DNA of 64,000 bases, from contig OY754466.1 in assembly GCA_963575645.1 (NCBI GenBank), positions 7,356,001 to 7,420,000 on the forward strand, in the 5' to 3' direction. Numbering within the stretch: the stretch's first letter is position 1; every line of letters begins with the position of its first letter. The stretch comes from Xanthostigma xanthostigma. Taxonomy: Eukaryota; Arthropoda; Insecta; Raphidioptera; Raphidiidae. The position numbers and the translations under genes were made by a program. Under the pieces are notes generated by a model. That model had not been told where the DNA came from and did not search any database. It was given only the letters and a program-made list of their open reading frames with translations. Positions 32,501-43,949 of the stretch are shown here, piece by piece.

Positions 32501-35130
32501 TATTTTTATAGCGCCATGTTTCCGACAGTAAGAAGTTACTACTGAAGTCAGTTACGCTACGTGCCAGTGGCTTGTACAGATGCGAAGTTTCAGCCGAGGC
32601 ACCTTCGTTCGATTCCGGACAGGCCGAAGCCCGAATGGAAGTTGTATGTAAGTAGGTACTCATGCGTCCTCAACATTTCAGTGAACTATCCTATACGAAG
32701 CCTTTTGTAAGTAAAGCATTGCGCACTACGTTTTTATAAATATATATTTATGGTTGTTACACATGTCACTGAAAAATCGAAGAAGAAGCATGATATGTGC
32801 TGTACAGTACCTACCTATAATTATGTTAGTAGATCAAGTGTCAATGTTGATATTAAATTTAAATTGAAAAGTGACAGCACTCTTCAGTTCATGCAGTTTC
32901 TCTTTCTTTGACGTTTGCATGCAGAAAGCAACAAAGTTAACCTTATCATCAAATTGAAAACAAGTAAAAAATAAGTTCAAAAAAAAAATTTAAATAAAAA
33001 TTAAGTTCAAAAAACTAAAACCCGACTACTGAAAAGTATGAAACAAGAAAATATTTTCATTTGAGGATAGCCGTGGTCGTATGCCACCTACCTTAACAAA
33101 ATAATACATTTATACAATAGTAAGCGATCATAAGCTTTAGGGTTAAGTGCATCACGCTATACATCTAGAGGGCGCCATATGACCATATATATGAGGTGGC
33201 ATACGGCCACGGCTATGCTTAGATGAAAATATTTTATTTCATACTTTTTTAGTTTCAGTTTTTGAACTTGATTTTTATTTAATTTTAAATTGCACTATGC
33301 AAAAAATAATATTATTTTTTTTCAAAACTGCCCGTAGATCTTCCAAAAGACGGTCCACACATTAGTGGTCAACAATTAGAGTATCAAGTAGGTGAACAAA
33401 TGGAGCTTAACTGCACATCCGGAAGATCATATCCGGCGTCCATTTTGCATTGGTACATCAACGAACAACAGGTCAGCAAATAATAATCATCATTCTTCAC
33501 TCTAATGGTATTCCCCTCTATTCTTATGCATTCTAGCGGGAAGTTTTCGAACTTAACAAACACTAAAACAGACGACCTAGCAAGAAAAATAGCGCCTGTT
33601 CTAATTTAAAAAAACATCTTGTGAGCTAGCAGGCGAGCCCGCAGTGACGTCATCGCAAGCTTCGTCGTCAGTCTGACGGCCAGCAGAAGTCCCAGCAGTG
33701 TTTCTCGTGTGTGCAGCGGCTTTAAGATAGTTTATTTTCAGGTGACGAGTCAGTCAGCACTAATCCATTATCCGCCTGTGACGCATGCGCACGGTCTTGT
33801 GTCGTCGTCGCTCGGTCTTCAGTTTCAAGTTGCGGCGCGACATTTTCTGGGCGGCGCGATGCGCGTCCGCTGCGTGGCGTCAGTGTCGCCCGTCCTTTGG
33901 CAAGGCGACAGGGAGAGCGTTGTTCAGCGCACAACGCAAATTGTCAACAGGGAAGCACTTTTATACGGTTTGTTCAAAACTGATTTATTTTAATGCCACC
34001 AACTTATAGGATTGATCCAAGTCTATCAAAAGTTCATATTTTAAATTTATTATTATGAAAATTCATTAACAGTGGGGTAGCGATAATCAGCCATTAATAA
34101 TTAATCAAATGCTGTGATTAAATATTAATTATAGATTATATTATCGGATAATTGAACAGGTTAAATAAATAGATATTAGTTTTTCAAACGTTGCAACATT
34201 TGAAAAACTAATATCTATTTATTTAACCTGTCCAAGTATCCGATAATCATATAAATTTATACGTTAAGGTTAAGATGTTTGCCTCCCTTTTTAGAAAAAA
34301 ACACACAATTTCTCCACATAAATTATATATCATTTTACAGATAATTGCTTGCTCTACTGACATCGACAACTAAAAAATTTATTATTGCTTTTGTTTTTGT
34401 AAATTAATTAATTAACAGTAACCCTGAACAACGTCTGCCATCAGACGGCTTTAATTTTGAAACAACGTCAACACTTCGATCTGTCATCTGACCTTCATAT
34501 TGTAAATACTGCATACTGCCATCTGACGGCTTTAATTTTGAAACAGCGAGCAACGCTGAACAACGTCACAGCAATGCTGTATGATGCCATCTGACGGCTT
34601 AGCTCAACGCTTTTGCTACTTGCGCCTCTATATGACAATTTCAGTAAAATATTTCTTCGATCTGTCATCTGAGCTTCATATTGTAATACAACAAAAAGAA
34701 GAACGTTATAAGCAGTGTGCAAAATTAGAAACGAATTGAATACCTGCAATCATATTTAAAAAATAATTTTGTAAAGTGATAATTATCATACTTATTTAGT
34801 GCGAATAATTCGCACAGGTCACTCTAGTCTTTAATTAATATTTAATAACATGGACGAAAACAATAACCCTAGACCCTAGCTGTGATCAAACTTCTTGTAG
34901 TTGGGCTATATGCAAAAAAACCCTATATTGTATATACCTACTTCGTATATGGGAAAATTGGCGTGGAGCTCAAGCGAGATCACTATCTTGTTGTATTTTT
35001 AAAATATAGACGAATGATTTTCGAAACTAATAATTTTTTATTTATTTTTTTAGTGAAAGCTGAAGCCAGTCTACTAAAATCACCAACAATTATTTTGTTG
35101 ACAAGTTTATTGGTAAAACGACTGTCCTGA
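29558..35130 (+). CDS. Beaten-path (beat) family Ig cell-surface protein, partial
   Basis: Five exons: 29558-29763, 32512-32647, 33338-33471, 33742-33967 and 35054-35130 (stop). All inner introns are GT-AG and phases agree (0, 1, 0, 1). Exons 1-2 encode the first Ig domain: ACGLRNVTVSVP, a cysteine in LLQCDYDLE, YSVKWYKDNEELYRY, then ASGLYRCEVSAEAPSF. Exons 3-4 encode the second: DGPHISG, ELNCTSG, ILHWYINEQ and MRVRCVASVS. These are the hallmarks of insect Beat proteins, neuronal surface or secreted ligands of Side receptors in axon guidance and adhesion. The last exon codes a short hydrophobic end (SPTIILLTSLLV) that could be a GPI-attachment signal; its donor partner GTTTGT at 33968 is weak. 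The signal-peptide exon is not identified, and exon 29558 needs an upstream exon ending in phase 1. AATAAA lies at 35201. Paralogue not determined. Confidence 0.88.
30126..31005 (+). mobile_element. Helitron-family copy split by a palindrome (beat intron)
   Basis: Left piece TACTAATATGCATATAAAGCTGAGG...TTTGTTTG and right piece AACGCGTTATCTCAGAAACTACTGG...TTATCGAGGAAGGCTATA are contiguous in the Helitrons at 13818 and 54943. The 700-bp palindrome 30177-30876 separates them. The 3' end is lost. Confidence 0.75.
30177..30876. mobile_element. 700-bp foldback element
   Basis: Two arms of about 350 bp meet at TTGTTATAACAA near 30536. Outer ends are AGAGCTGGCTACGGAG and its complement. Arms differ at only a few positions plus a small indel, so near-identical 60-codon ORFs appear on both strands; these are by-products of the repeat. 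Confidence 0.9.
31232..31812 (+). mobile_element. TE-A family, copy 4 (beat intron)
   Basis: GACGTGATAACGTCTTATAAATTGATGAA-region at the left, ATACTTTATCACGTAAAAC and CCGACTTTACAGACAACC at the right. Its flanks (CTCCCAAAATCCG / CGAAGTAGATTTTCTTG) are contiguous at 61215-61266. It carries an unrelated 150-bp middle (GAAAACGGCCCTAACGATTT). Confidence 0.75.
32985..33292. mobile_element. Foldback element upstream of beat exon 3
   Basis: Arms about 32985-33095 and 33190-33292 pair across AAAATATTTTCATxT and AGCCGTGGxCGTATGCCACCT. It ends about 45 bp before the splice acceptor at 33337. Confidence 0.75.
33575..33722 (-). repeat. AAGGCCGCTGC repeat fragment, third copy
   Basis: Reverse-strand copy of the repeat at 9738, ending CGAGAAACACTGCTGG and GCCGCTGCACACACG when read on the minus strand. 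It lies in the 270-bp intron just before beat exon 4 and stops about 20 bp from the acceptor. Confidence 0.55.
34141..34246. repeat. Foldback repeat in the last beat intron
   Basis: TTATCGGATAxTTG...AGGTTAAATAAATAGATATT pairs with its complement around a short centre (AAACGTTGCAACATTT). Confidence 0.75.
34263..34828 (-). repeat. Nested repeat R3, copy 2
   Basis: Reverse-strand copy of 22153-22630, from GATGTTTGCCTCCCTTTTTA to GCGAATAATTCGCACAGGTCAC, with a duplicated CATCTGACGGCTTTAATTTTG segment. Confidence 0.7.
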
Positions 35131-35200
35131 AATTAAAAACGAAAAGACGCTAGTGATCTTAGCTGTTGAGCGTCTACAATTTACAATCTTTGTGTCACAA

Positions 35201-35206
35201 AATAAA
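35201..35206 (+). terminator. poly(A) signal AATAAA of the beat gene
   Basis: AATAAA 71 bases after the inferred stop codon at 35130. Confidence 0.5.
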
Positions 35207-35389
35207 AGCCTGGGGATCAAACCACGAAGAGCCCTATACAAATACGATTGCACCAGCACATCCCGCGTAAGTTTTTAAGGAAGTTCTCCTCTTTTCACCG
35301 CGCAAAAAAACGTACTACCACCTCCTCGCGAGAACCTCTTTCTTCCAAGAAACAACTCTAAAATAGTTGATTTGACTATATGAAAATTA

Positions 35390-35547
35390 TTAGCGCTCCG
35401 TCCCGGTTTCACCCGGGTACAAAACAACGGATGTGAGAGTGGGAGCAACTTAATTTACCAAGATGAATATTTCATGATGATCGGAGTTACCTTTCAAAAG
35501 TTTTTGTCGAACAAACAAATTTTGATTTTGAGTTTTATATGTATAGA
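35390..35547 (-). mobile_element. Short non-autonomous Helitron
   Basis: 158 bp on the minus strand: begins TCTATACATATAAAAC at 35547 and ends GGACGGAGCGCTAA (CTRR) at 35390, keeping CGGAGTTACC and ACAAACTTTTG-type landmarks of the family. A degenerate tRNA-like string is at about 35625-35690, outside it. Confidence 0.65.
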
Positions 35548-35695
35548 TTAAAAAAATTTAAATAAAATATCAATAAATATAAGCGGAATATTGAATAGTT
35601 GTAAAAAAAAAAAAATAATCGCGCCAACCAAAATCAAACCAGTCAGTGAGACAGATGATCTACCTATTCAGCTACCGTAGTCTATTGGTGCGTAC

Positions 35696-36237
35696 TAGTG
35701 ATGTGCCGGATATCCGTATCCGTATCCGCGGTTATCCGAGGGAGAAGAAAGATCCGTATCCGTATCCGTTAGTTTTTGGCGGATCTTTTACGGATCTTTT
35801 ACCTTATTAATTTTCAATTAATAGATGAAATTTATATATATAGGTGATTAGGTAATAATGAAAAACTGTTAAATTCCATTCAGATTATTTTTTGTTTTTT
35901 TAAATCGTATTTAGCACCTTTATATTGCAAACATTTATCGTAGTGAGTACCGTACCAATAGTACATAACTCAAAGGTACTAAAAAACTATCTTTATAATG
36001 AGATATTGCACATCGATCTTTGGAAAGAGACAATCTGTTATGAGAGTTAACTCTTAAAGAGGTCAATAACTTTTTCCTAGAACAGATAGTCTCTTCCCAA
36101 AGGTTGATGTGCAATATTTACCGCCGCGTACTCTAAGAAAGTTAAAATCCGTATCCGTATCTGCGGATCTTGAAACCAAATATCCGTATTCAGATCCGTA
36201 TCCGCGGATATACATTTTTTACGAATCCGGCACATCA
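35696..36237. mobile_element. hAT-like MITE with ATCCGTATCC repeats, copy 1
   Basis: Ends TAGTGATGTGCCGGATATCC and complement of ATCCGGCACATCAC. GATCCGTATCCGTATCC runs sit next to both ends. An internal inverted repeat (TATTGCACATCGATCTTTGG / CCAAAGGTTGATGTGCAATA) lies at 36006-36117. Copy 2 is at 43465-43949. Confidence 0.7.
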
Positions 36238-36561
36238 CACAGCCAATTTTTATGATGTATGGTATGCCAAGTAACGGATAGAATCAATGTTCGAGTTTCT
36301 ACGTGAGCTCCCTAGTTTGATCCCTAGACTATTATTGTCTCTAATAAAACTAAAAGAGAAATCCAGTTATTTACATTGATTTACAGTAAGCTGTTGTTAA
36401 AATAAATTGTAAAGTTATGATTTTCGATTAAATAAAAACAAAGATTACGAAAAGAGCTATTATTATAACGTAATCGAAATATTCGGATTAAAACATACAG
36501 GCTGTTTATAAATTATATGTCGTTACGGTTAACCGACAAATGTATCCTGAAGGTGGTTTAA

Positions 36562-37277
36562 GGAGGTTGATGCGTTACAGTCCCAATCAAAAGTAAGTCG
36601 AATTCTAAATGGGAACTTTTCCATAATAATTTTTTACAAAAGGTTATAAGTCGATGATACTAATAAATTATTGTCATTAAGGCATAAATAAATATTTTTT
36701 TTTAGTATTAATTAATTATTTCAGTATTTTACTTAATGGACTAACTTTTGGATTTTTTGTACAAAGTTAGGTTATAAAAAATAAATTTATGCAAATATCT
36801 GTATTTTACATATTTTTTGCAGCAAATAATTAAAAAAAGAAATTAGAAGTAATAAAAATTAAAATTAAATAATTAAAAAGTTGAAAATTCAGTTAAAATT
36901 GTTAAAATTGTCAAGAATAAAATCATAATCGAAAAGTGCTAAGGTTTAGTAATTTTTTTTTATTGATTAAAAGTCTCCTAATTAAATTGGAAAAAATATT
37001 AAAATATGCGTAAGACATCGATGCTTTACATAGTTAGTTTTCGGAACTTCTGACATTATTTGATTATTTGCAAAAAATTAAAATGTACCGTTTGCATGCT
37101 AGGTTGACATATTTTCCATAAGACTATACATGTAAAAGTTTTTTTTTTTTAATTTTTAACTTTATAAATCTCCTAATGATTTTGGATTTTTTACAGAAAA
37201 TTTTGTCATAAAAAAATCTCTTAAAAAAACTTTATTTCAGATTTTTTTCATTATCTTCGTAAAACGGCTCAACCTCC
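36562..37277 (+). mobile_element. TTAA MITE family B, copy 3
   Basis: 716 bp, TTAA on both sides, ends GGAGGTTGATGCG and CGGCTCAACCTCC. Confidence 0.85.
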
Positions 37278-37281
37278 TTAA

Positions 37282-39029
37282 CTTGATTCAATCAACGTTT
37301 AAAAAGTCAATCGCGCGCATGTACTGTACATATAGAAACACGGATCACACAGCCAATATTTTTGAGTGGTACAATACACTATGCAACGACACATGGATAT
37401 GTGCAGCGCCGTAACTAGCTTTTTTGTGGCCCTGGGCAAGACCTCATCACTGGACCCCCCCTACACTTAATTTTATGAATTAAATAAAGCTACTATGTTG
37501 TTAAGACAGTAGTAGAACAATTTTTAAATTTACGTGTATTTTTCTTGTTCTTTTTTTAGTTACAATTTTTAAACTAAACGTGATAAAACTTTTAATTTGA
37601 AATATAGGTACTTTTTTTAACATTCTGTATACAATTCCGATTATTATATTCGAAATGTTTCATTTTTTTAAAATAAAATGAATGTATGTATTTTTTTAAT
37701 TGTAAATAAAATAGATTTTCATTTCATAATGTATAAAACTATGATTTATTTAGTCACAAAGACAGGAAAATGATACTGAAAATTGATCCTTTCTTTACTT
37801 CAAAAATCCTCTCCCCAAAATATCCTATACAGTTAAGTTAATTTCTTATTGTCCTTGAAAACATTAACAATATTTATTGGGCAAAAGGACAGTTTTTAAT
37901 AAGACATTTGATTCTTAAATAACAACGTTTCGCCTTTTAATTATTTGTTCTTCATCAAGCTGACATTATAATATAAAGCAGTGTTTTGGTCCAAATACCG
38001 GTGTTTTCAACATGAAAATATAAATGACCAGAAAACAAATGAATCAATGTTTAGTTGATGTAAAATGTAATGATAATTTTTTTTTAATCTAATAAAATAT
38101 ATTTTTAAAATGAATGTGCAATTAATGATTTATAACCTTCCCTTAACAGAATCACACAAATAAATAAAAAACTACAGAAGAATAACTCAAACGCAATGTT
38201 TTTTATGTGCCTACCGACGGATTCACGACTTTGGTTCCAAGTAAAATATGAAATTTTATTGCTGCTTGAATTTATATATTTTGTTTGAAACTATCTTAGC
38301 AAGCATAATTTTACAATGAAATAGTACAAGCAACAACATAAAGTACCTATAAAATATAATGTCCTATATTAAACCCGATGCTTAAGAAACAATTCGCCGT
38401 AAACCTTCCAACACTCGGGACGGTACGGCACTGGCCGTTTAAGGATAGATTCTCCAGTTAACCGAGCGCCAAGATTACAAGAATAAGTAAAGCTCCTAAT
38501 ACAGAGTTATACTTCTGGTTATTTATTTCGACCTCTGCCACACCGCTTTTGAAAATGTCTACCGTCATCATTGGACCGCGGCCTCCAAGTCCGGAAACCA
38601 AAAAAATTTAGAATACAGTAAAAGTTTCATGCGAATCGGTTCAGTAATTCCTGAGAAAATATATGCAAGCATCGATACAAAAATTCTACGTACGCCATAT
38701 TGCAAATTGGCCACGGATAGATTCCTCTGTTTCAGGCGGCAATCATCAATCATTTAGAAATTTTTCACGTAAAATTCAAACGTGAAAAGTCGGAATGGGA
38801 ATATAAATACACACTGTGAGGAAATGTATGTAAATTAAGTTTCGTATCTTTTGCTAGTCGATATTGCCCTGGGATATTACAAAGTACTGAAATGTATTCT
38901 ATAGAACAATATTCCAAAAGTACAGTGAACCCTTGTGCAATCACAAACATAATACAGTTGAAACTGTCCGATTACAAAGTTAGTACCAGGTGTGTTACTT
39001 CAGAGAGTACATCAGTACTAATATTATAA
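37282..39029. other. Intergenic sequence
   Basis: No gene recognised. A CGAAACGTT/GATGAAG pair on the minus strand at 37918-37965 looks like a decayed Penelope-type terminal motif. Two minus-strand ORFs of 61 codons at 38568-38950 have no motif. Confidence 0.4.
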
Positions 39030-40200
39030 AGGGGTAAGGTTTGTGCTCATTGGATTCGACGTGTTTTTTTCTATGAGCATGGTGAATTTGCCAAAGTTAC
39101 GAAAGATTTCGGTTTTCGTCAAAAATCGCATTTTTTTAAAGGGGTATGCCTGGAAAAAATGACAAAAATCGAATTCTTTAATATACTTATGAAATTGGGA
39201 ATGCTTACAGAAAAAATACGCTGAATTCAATGAGCGTAAGCAAAAATCTGTATCTCTTTTAGTTTGGAAACTAACGGCCATTTGAAGGTTTTATATGATT
39301 TTCTGAAAACTATAAACGCAAATAACTTCTAAACCAAAAGACATATAGACTTTTGTTTGTGTTCATTGGATTCAGCGTGTTTCCTTCTATAAATATGGTG
39401 ATTTTGCTAAAGTTCCGAAAGATTTCGGTTTTCGTCAAAAAAAGCATTTTTTTAAAAGGGTATGCCTTGAAAAAATTGCAAAAATCGAATTCTTTAACTT
39501 ACTTTTGAAGAATGCTTACAGAAAAAAATACGCTGAATTCAATGAGCGTAAGCAAAAATCTGTATCTCTTTGAGTTTGGTAACTACGGCCATTCGAAGGT
39601 TTTATATAATTTTTTAAAAACTATAAACGCAAATAACTTCTAAACCAAAAGACATACAGACGTTTGTTTGTGCAGCTCATTGGATTCAGCGTGTTTTTTT
39701 CTATAAGCATGGTGATTTTGCCAAAGTTCCGAAATATTTCGATTTTCGTCAAAAATCGCATTTTTTTAAAGGGGTATGCCTGGAAAAAATGACAAAAATC
39801 GAATTCTTTAATATACTTATGAAATTGGGAATGCTTACAGAAAAAATACGCTGAATTCAATGAGCGTAAGCAAAAATCTGTATCTCTTTTAGTTTGGAAA
39901 CTAACGGCCATTCGAAGGTTTTATATGATTTTCTGAAAACTATAAACGCAAATAACTTCTAAACCAAAAGACATACAGACGTTTGTTTGTGTTTATTGGA
40001 TTCAGCGTGTTTTTTTTCTATAAGTATGATGATTTTGCCAAAGTTTCGAAAGATTTCGGTTTTCGTCAAAAAACGCATTTTTTTAAAGGGGTATGCCTTG
40101 AAAAAATGGTCAAAATCAAATTCTTTAACTTACTTTTGAAGAATGCTTACAGAAAAAAATACGCTGAATTCAATTAGCGTATGCAAACGTCTGTATCTCG
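39030..40200. repeat. ~315-bp tandem satellite, about 3.7 units
   Basis: The anchor CATTGGATTC (TATTGGATTC in the last) recurs at 39049, 39364, 39678 and 39994, spacing 315, 314 and 316 bp. Each unit also has AAATCGCATTTTTTTAAA-like, GGTATGCCTxGAAAAAATG and GCTTACAGAAAAAA blocks. Units 1 and 3 are the closest pair; units 2 and 4 share TTAACTTACTTTTGAAGAATG. Minus-strand ORFs of 85 and 96 codons within it are repeat artefacts unless expressed. Confidence 0.88.
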
Positions 40201-40590
40201 TATTCCGTTAACCTGGAATCTTATTTGGCGGTAAAGAAAGTTGCATAGCACGAGTAAAGAAAAAATTCTAGTCATAAATTTCTGATTTTATTTATATAGA
40301 ATTTATTACAAGACAAATTTAATTGGAAGCACACACGCTTGGACAAAATCACTCCTGTTTGGGACCAGATAACCGAAGACAACCTGTATAACAAAGAGTA
40401 ATTGATTTTTTAAAAATATTCATTGATGATATAATTGAAAAATAAATCGCAAAACCGCATAATAAACGACTTATTTACAAAATAAAAAACTGTAAAAACA
40501 GTTAAAGGACGATCAACACAAACTTTAGAATACAATTGAAATTCGAATTACACTGGTCACCCAATAAGCGCGGCGCTGTATGAAAGGAAA

Positions 40591-41006
40591 ACTGATGTTA
40601 ATTTTATATAGGTACCATAATATTAAGATTGTAAACCATTATATATAAATAGCATAACATAAAAGGTATGTGAGAATTATGTATTTATCAACTATGACGT
40701 ACAATCTATAAACAATTAATTTGTTTACACTGACAGCGGAACGTCAAATTAGGGCGCCAATGGTCTTTATTTTACATAAATCTCCATCAGCACAACAGCC
40801 CGGAACACAGCAAGTATTTCCAGATCGCTTAGTTCTCTTTGTAATTAAAAAACTTCATTTTCACTTTTAATAAGCATTGCTCACTGACATACAGAAAATT
40901 TGAGTTTGAAGTTTCCCCTAGTGCTCACCACAAACGCTCGCATCGAAAAATTTGTAACTCCGCCTCCCTGCAGATAGCCCATAGGGTGCATTTTTATCTG
41001 GCTATG
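40591..41006 (-). mobile_element. THAP-containing repeat, copy 2
   Basis: Reverse-strand copy of 17715-18127. The minus-strand frame at 40744-40857 reads KRSGNTCCVPGCCADGDLCK and stops after TIGALI. Confidence 0.6.
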
Positions 41007-41691
41007 CAATCGGTTTAAAATAAAGTTTAAATCTAAACGGCGTGCAAAGGAAAAGTAAAAATATAAAAAAAGCTGCTTCCTGATCTGTTCATCAAGTATT
41101 TCAAATTAAATTTACTTGAATTTACTATAGTTTCCGTGAATAAAATCTTTTCAAATGTATTTAAAGAAGTTCAAAATGTCTTAATTAAACTGCGGCAAAA
41201 TTAAGCTCTAGATAGTATATAAAGTTTGTTAAGGTTGTAAATTAGGAATTTTAAAGTTTACAGAGATAATTTAACACCTTCGTTTAACCCTCAACTACAC
41301 AAATAAAACAGTGATTTTTTAGGTCAAGAATATAATATGCAACAGACGGACCAAGGTTCACATCCAGCAAACCGCAGACGGTAAAAAAACTGGACCACGC
41401 TTATACAAAGAAAGAGTTTTCTAAAATCTAAGAGATAGGCAGCGTCGTCATATAGTCGAGGTGGCGTTTTCCAGCCGGGCCTCAGCCTGCGCGGGCCCCC
41501 TACGGGCCTTGCTTGCGAGACTTGCCGCAAGTCAGGCTTGTACACCTTGAACACAGCAACTTTAAGTTACAAGCAGGGCCACGTAAGTGACTATTCTAGG
41601 AACTAATCAATCTCAGATAGATGTTCCCATCAAGAAAAATTCATGTTACAATCCAACATAGCAAGTTTACATACGCACCGTCATCTAACGG
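41007..41691. other. Intergenic sequence with a GC-rich patch
   Basis: No gene recognised. 41440-41545 is much richer in G+C than its surroundings; a 76-codon minus-strand ORF covers it but has no known motif. Confidence 0.35.
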
Positions 41692-41777
41692 TAAACTGAT
41701 AAACGTAACGCCCCCCCCCATAAAATGTGTTGCCACAATTGCACGGTTTTACTCCCAACCAAACGCGCCATTAGATG
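41692..41777 (-). repeat. Short MITE with CATCTAA ends, copy 2
   Basis: CATCTAACGG at the left, GCGCGCCATTAGATG-like right end; reverse orientation relative to 18328 and 53155. Confidence 0.6.
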
Positions 41778-42201
41778 TTTCATATCAAAAAGGTTGACGA
41801 TATTTTCAGGCTTAAATTTTTTGAGATAACATGGTTTTAGATTTCAACTCCTCACTTTTTATGTGTTAGTTAAGGGCATTATGTGAGGGGAAAAATTTGA
41901 AAAAAGGGTTGGCATCCAGCCTTAAATTAAAAGAGACTTGTTATTGGAAGTTAAAGACAAGAAAGTTTCGCTTGTGGATGTTCGAAGGGCATGAATAATT
42001 TATAAACTTTGATATAGATTTTGTATCCAGTAACAGAAAGTTTGTTGTGTTATTGTAAAGTAAATAAAATAACGTGATCCAGAAAAGAAAAATATAACCG
42101 GGCTTAAGCCAAGTACAAATAACATTAGAAGTTCTGTAACCAAAAGGCAAACTAACTTACAAGGTCACTCAAAATATTCATTATTAATAATTGAATTTTA
42201 A

Positions 42202-42628
42202 GAGCGGGTTGGCGTAGCGGTGAGAGCACTAGACTCGCATTCGGGAAGTACCGGGTTCGAATCCCGGCAGGGGCAGATGTGACTAGGACTTTTTCCTACT
42301 GCCTCTCGCCGAGAAACGGTAATTCCTGTACCGGCCATCTTGCTGAGGTTTTCCATGGTTTTCTTCAATAATTCCAGATAAATATCGAGATGGTTCCTTA
42401 TTCAAGGCCATGGCCGATTACCTGTCAAACTCCTATGCTCAAAATTTGCCTACGTTTCCTAATTTCCTAAAAATTCCTTCATTCGCACATTGCTGTTAAT
42501 TAAGTTGAAGATTAAACATTGTAGAAAATAAAGGGAAGTGTGGTAAAAAAAATAGTAATGGTGCGAATGGCGTCTGTTATGAGATAAAGTCGAGAAACAG
42601 ACGTTAAAAGCATTATTATTATTATATT
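42202..42628 (+). mobile_element. tRNA-derived SINE with target duplication
   Basis: The head has an A box (TGGCGTAGCGG) and a perfect B box (GGTTCGAATCC), i.e. an internal RNA polymerase III promoter. The body contains GAGGTTTTCCATGGTTTTC, a phrase common in insect SINEs, and the 3' end is an ATT/TTA simple repeat. Flanks AATTGAATTTTAA (42189-42201) and AATTGAATTTTTAA (42629-42642) are the target duplication. Parent tRNA uncertain; loop reads CGC. Confidence 0.85.
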
Positions 42629-42689
42629 AATTGAATTTTTAAATAAATAAGTTTAAACATTAACTGATAAGTAAGAGTGCTATGATATA

Positions 42690-43195
42690 GAATGAGCATG
42701 TCCCACTTTTTACCCGATTACAGCGAAGTCAAAAAAGAAGGGTTATGATTTTAGCAGTCTCCTTTTTCTATGTCACAACTCGCACATAAAATGCAGTCAA
42801 ATCTGAGTGAGTGAGAACTGGGTAAGCGTGAAAATTCTCTCTAAGTGAGAGTAATTGCCAGGTATCGCGTCTTTGTAACCATCTAAAACCATCTATAAGT
42901 GAGAAACAGAAACCACTATAAGAGAAAGACGTTTTTCACTCATGGACCTCTATAATTGAGACTACTACTTGCCTGTACCTCTATAAGCGATAGTCAAACG
43001 TATCAACAGTTCCACGAAATTTAAGAATGAGTCATAAATAGCTGAACTAACTAACATTGTTTTTATAGATCTCTATAAGTGAGAAAGGCCACTCCTGTAC
43101 CTCTATAAGCTAGAAACTCGGGTTAGTGGAAAACCTCCATAAGCGAAAAAGAGATCGCGGTCTCTTGAACTCTTGCTTATCCAGGTTCGACTGTA
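42690..43195. mobile_element. pogo/Tigger-like element with repeated internal motif
   Basis: The right end reads CTTATCCAGGTTCGACTGTA, the complement of a TACAGTCGAACCTGGATAAG-type pogo terminus. The motif CTCTATAAGTGAGAAA and variants recur at about 42890, 42950, 42977, 43073, 43099 and 43137. The left end is not clear. Confidence 0.5.
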
Positions 43196-43464
43196 CTGCA
43201 TTTCAGTCTAGATACATAAAAATTGATCAGGATACATTTTTTCTAGACCTGGCGACAGCAGAAGCGGATTTAACAGCAGGCTGAGTAGGCTTGAGTCTAG
43301 GGCGGCATATTTTAGGGGCGCAAATAAAGATTATTTGATAACGTTTACCGAATGTACATTATTGTGTAAGTAGCATACATTATACCCCGCCTTATTAGTC
43401 CGACATGTTTAAGCTTTGATTAGCTCAGAAATATACCCAAAAACTATTTCTTATTAAATTCAAC

Positions 43465-43949
43465 TAGTGATGTGCCGGATATCCGTATCCGTATCCGCGG
43501 ATATCTGAGAGAGATGAAAGATCCGTATCCGTATCATAGATGACATTTTATATATCTAGGTGATTAGGTAATAATGAATAACTGTTAAATTCCATTCAGA
43601 TTATTTTTTATTTTTTAAAATCGTATTTGGCACCTTTATATTGCAAACATTTATCGTAGTGAGTACCATACCAATAGTACATAACTCAAAGGTACTAAAA
43701 AACTATCTTTATAATGAGATATTGCACATCGATCTTTGGAAAGAGACAATCTGTTATGAGAGTTAAGTCTTAAAGAGGTCAATAACTGTTTCCCATAACA
43801 GATAGTCTCTTTCCAAAGGTCGATGTGCAATATTTACCGCCGCGTACTCTATGAAAGTTAAGATCCGTATCCGTATCCGCGGATCTTGAAACCAAATATC
43901 CGTATTCAGATCCGCAACCGCGGATATACATTTTTAACGATCCGGCACA
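43465..43949. mobile_element. hAT-like MITE with ATCCGTATCC repeats, copy 2
   Basis: Ends TAGTGATGTGCCGGATATCC and the complement of GATCCGGCACA. Internal inverted repeat around 43720-43835 as in copy 1. Confidence 0.7.

Noticed and set aside
35625-35690. tRNA-like string beside a Helitron end
   Set aside because: Only a vague D-arm resemblance (TAGCTGAATAGGTAGATC); arms do not fold and no T-loop consensus.
37918-37965. Hammerhead-like motif (GATGAAG...GGCGAAACGTT, minus strand)
   Set aside because: The first core box has an extra base and stem II does not pair; at best a decayed terminus.
39024-39911. Repeated minus-strand ORF in the 315-bp satellite
   Set aside because: Kept by unit similarity; no recognisable domain and disrupted in other units.
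39030-40200. CRISPR-like or protein-coding tandem array
   Set aside because: Units are 315 bp without distinct spacers, in a eukaryotic genome; an ordinary satellite.
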